Source: Pigoraptor vietnamica (taxonomy: Eukaryota > Opisthokonta > Filasterea). Taken from it: DNA of 15,528 bases. This document shows, piece after piece, positions 15,461 to 15,528 of this stretch. Numbering within the stretch: position 1 is the stretch's first letter; each line of letters starts with the position of its first letter. The notes below the pieces were generated by a model. The model was not told the DNA's origin and ran no database searches. It saw only the letters and a program-made list of their open reading frames with translations. The stretch spans positions 1 through 15,528 of the forward strand of contig CALSCQ010002962.1 of NCBI GenBank assembly GCA_943704525.1, written 5' to 3'. The translations under genes were made by a program, and so were the position numbers.

Positions 15461-15528
15461 ACGCGCGCGCGCGCGTGTGTGTGTGTGTGTGTGTCTGTCT
15501 GTGTCTGTGTCTGTGTGTGTGTGGGGGG
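15461..15528. repeat. (CG)n/(GT)n microsatellite at right edge
   Basis: CGCGCGCGCGCG passes into (GT)n, then TGTCTGTC-type units and a final G run. It lies in the intron that begins at 15432 and is cut by the window edge. Confidence 0.93.

Overview
This window is nuclear DNA from a unicellular eukaryote. Genes are GC-rich and most are split by short spliceosomal introns (about 95-350 bp, GT...AG). Dinucleotide microsatellites are abundant, and short TTAGGG-type tracts occur inside the sequence. No ribosomal, tRNA, viral or bacterial-operon signature is visible. A DDA1 homologue, an animal-type fatty acid elongase and a large multi-exon kinase fit a protist lineage, but I cannot name the species.

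Layout. 1-69 is an (AG)n tract. 152-1056 (minus) is the 5' part of a multi-exon gene for a membrane protein that runs off the left edge. 1057-1940 is a divergent intergenic region. 2228-3031 (plus) is an ELO-family very-long-chain fatty acid elongase, uninterrupted in its coding part, with a likely intron in its 5' UTR. 3032-4213 has no gene I can support, but it holds a hairpin, TTAGGG repeats and a 108-bp tandem duplication. 4214-4758 is a 545-bp (CA)n-type tract. 4935-6261 (plus) carries strong coding signal split over three frames with two in-frame TAGs, and is probably a decayed gene. 6739-8738 (minus) is a six-exon COG0523/CobW GTPase (419 aa). 9453-10529 (plus) is a five-exon DDA1 gene (113 aa). 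11557-14127 (plus) is a five-exon Ser/Thr protein kinase (685 aa) with inserts and a long disordered tail. 14880 to the right edge (plus) is the start of another multi-exon gene whose product begins Met-Gly-Cys-Ser and continues as a helical, coiled-coil-like segment.

The genes do not form one pathway. They cover lipid elongation (ELO), metal handling (COG0523), ubiquitin-ligase scaffolding (DDA1) and signalling (kinase), as expected for ordinary eukaryotic gene order. The exon-intron models were built by hand from splice motifs, reading-frame phase and family motifs. All phases agree across every junction given. A notable trait is the frequency of GTGGG 5' splice sites (9 of 20 donors). The least explained items are the disrupted locus at 4935-6261, the membrane protein at the left edge and the acylation-type gene at the right edge.
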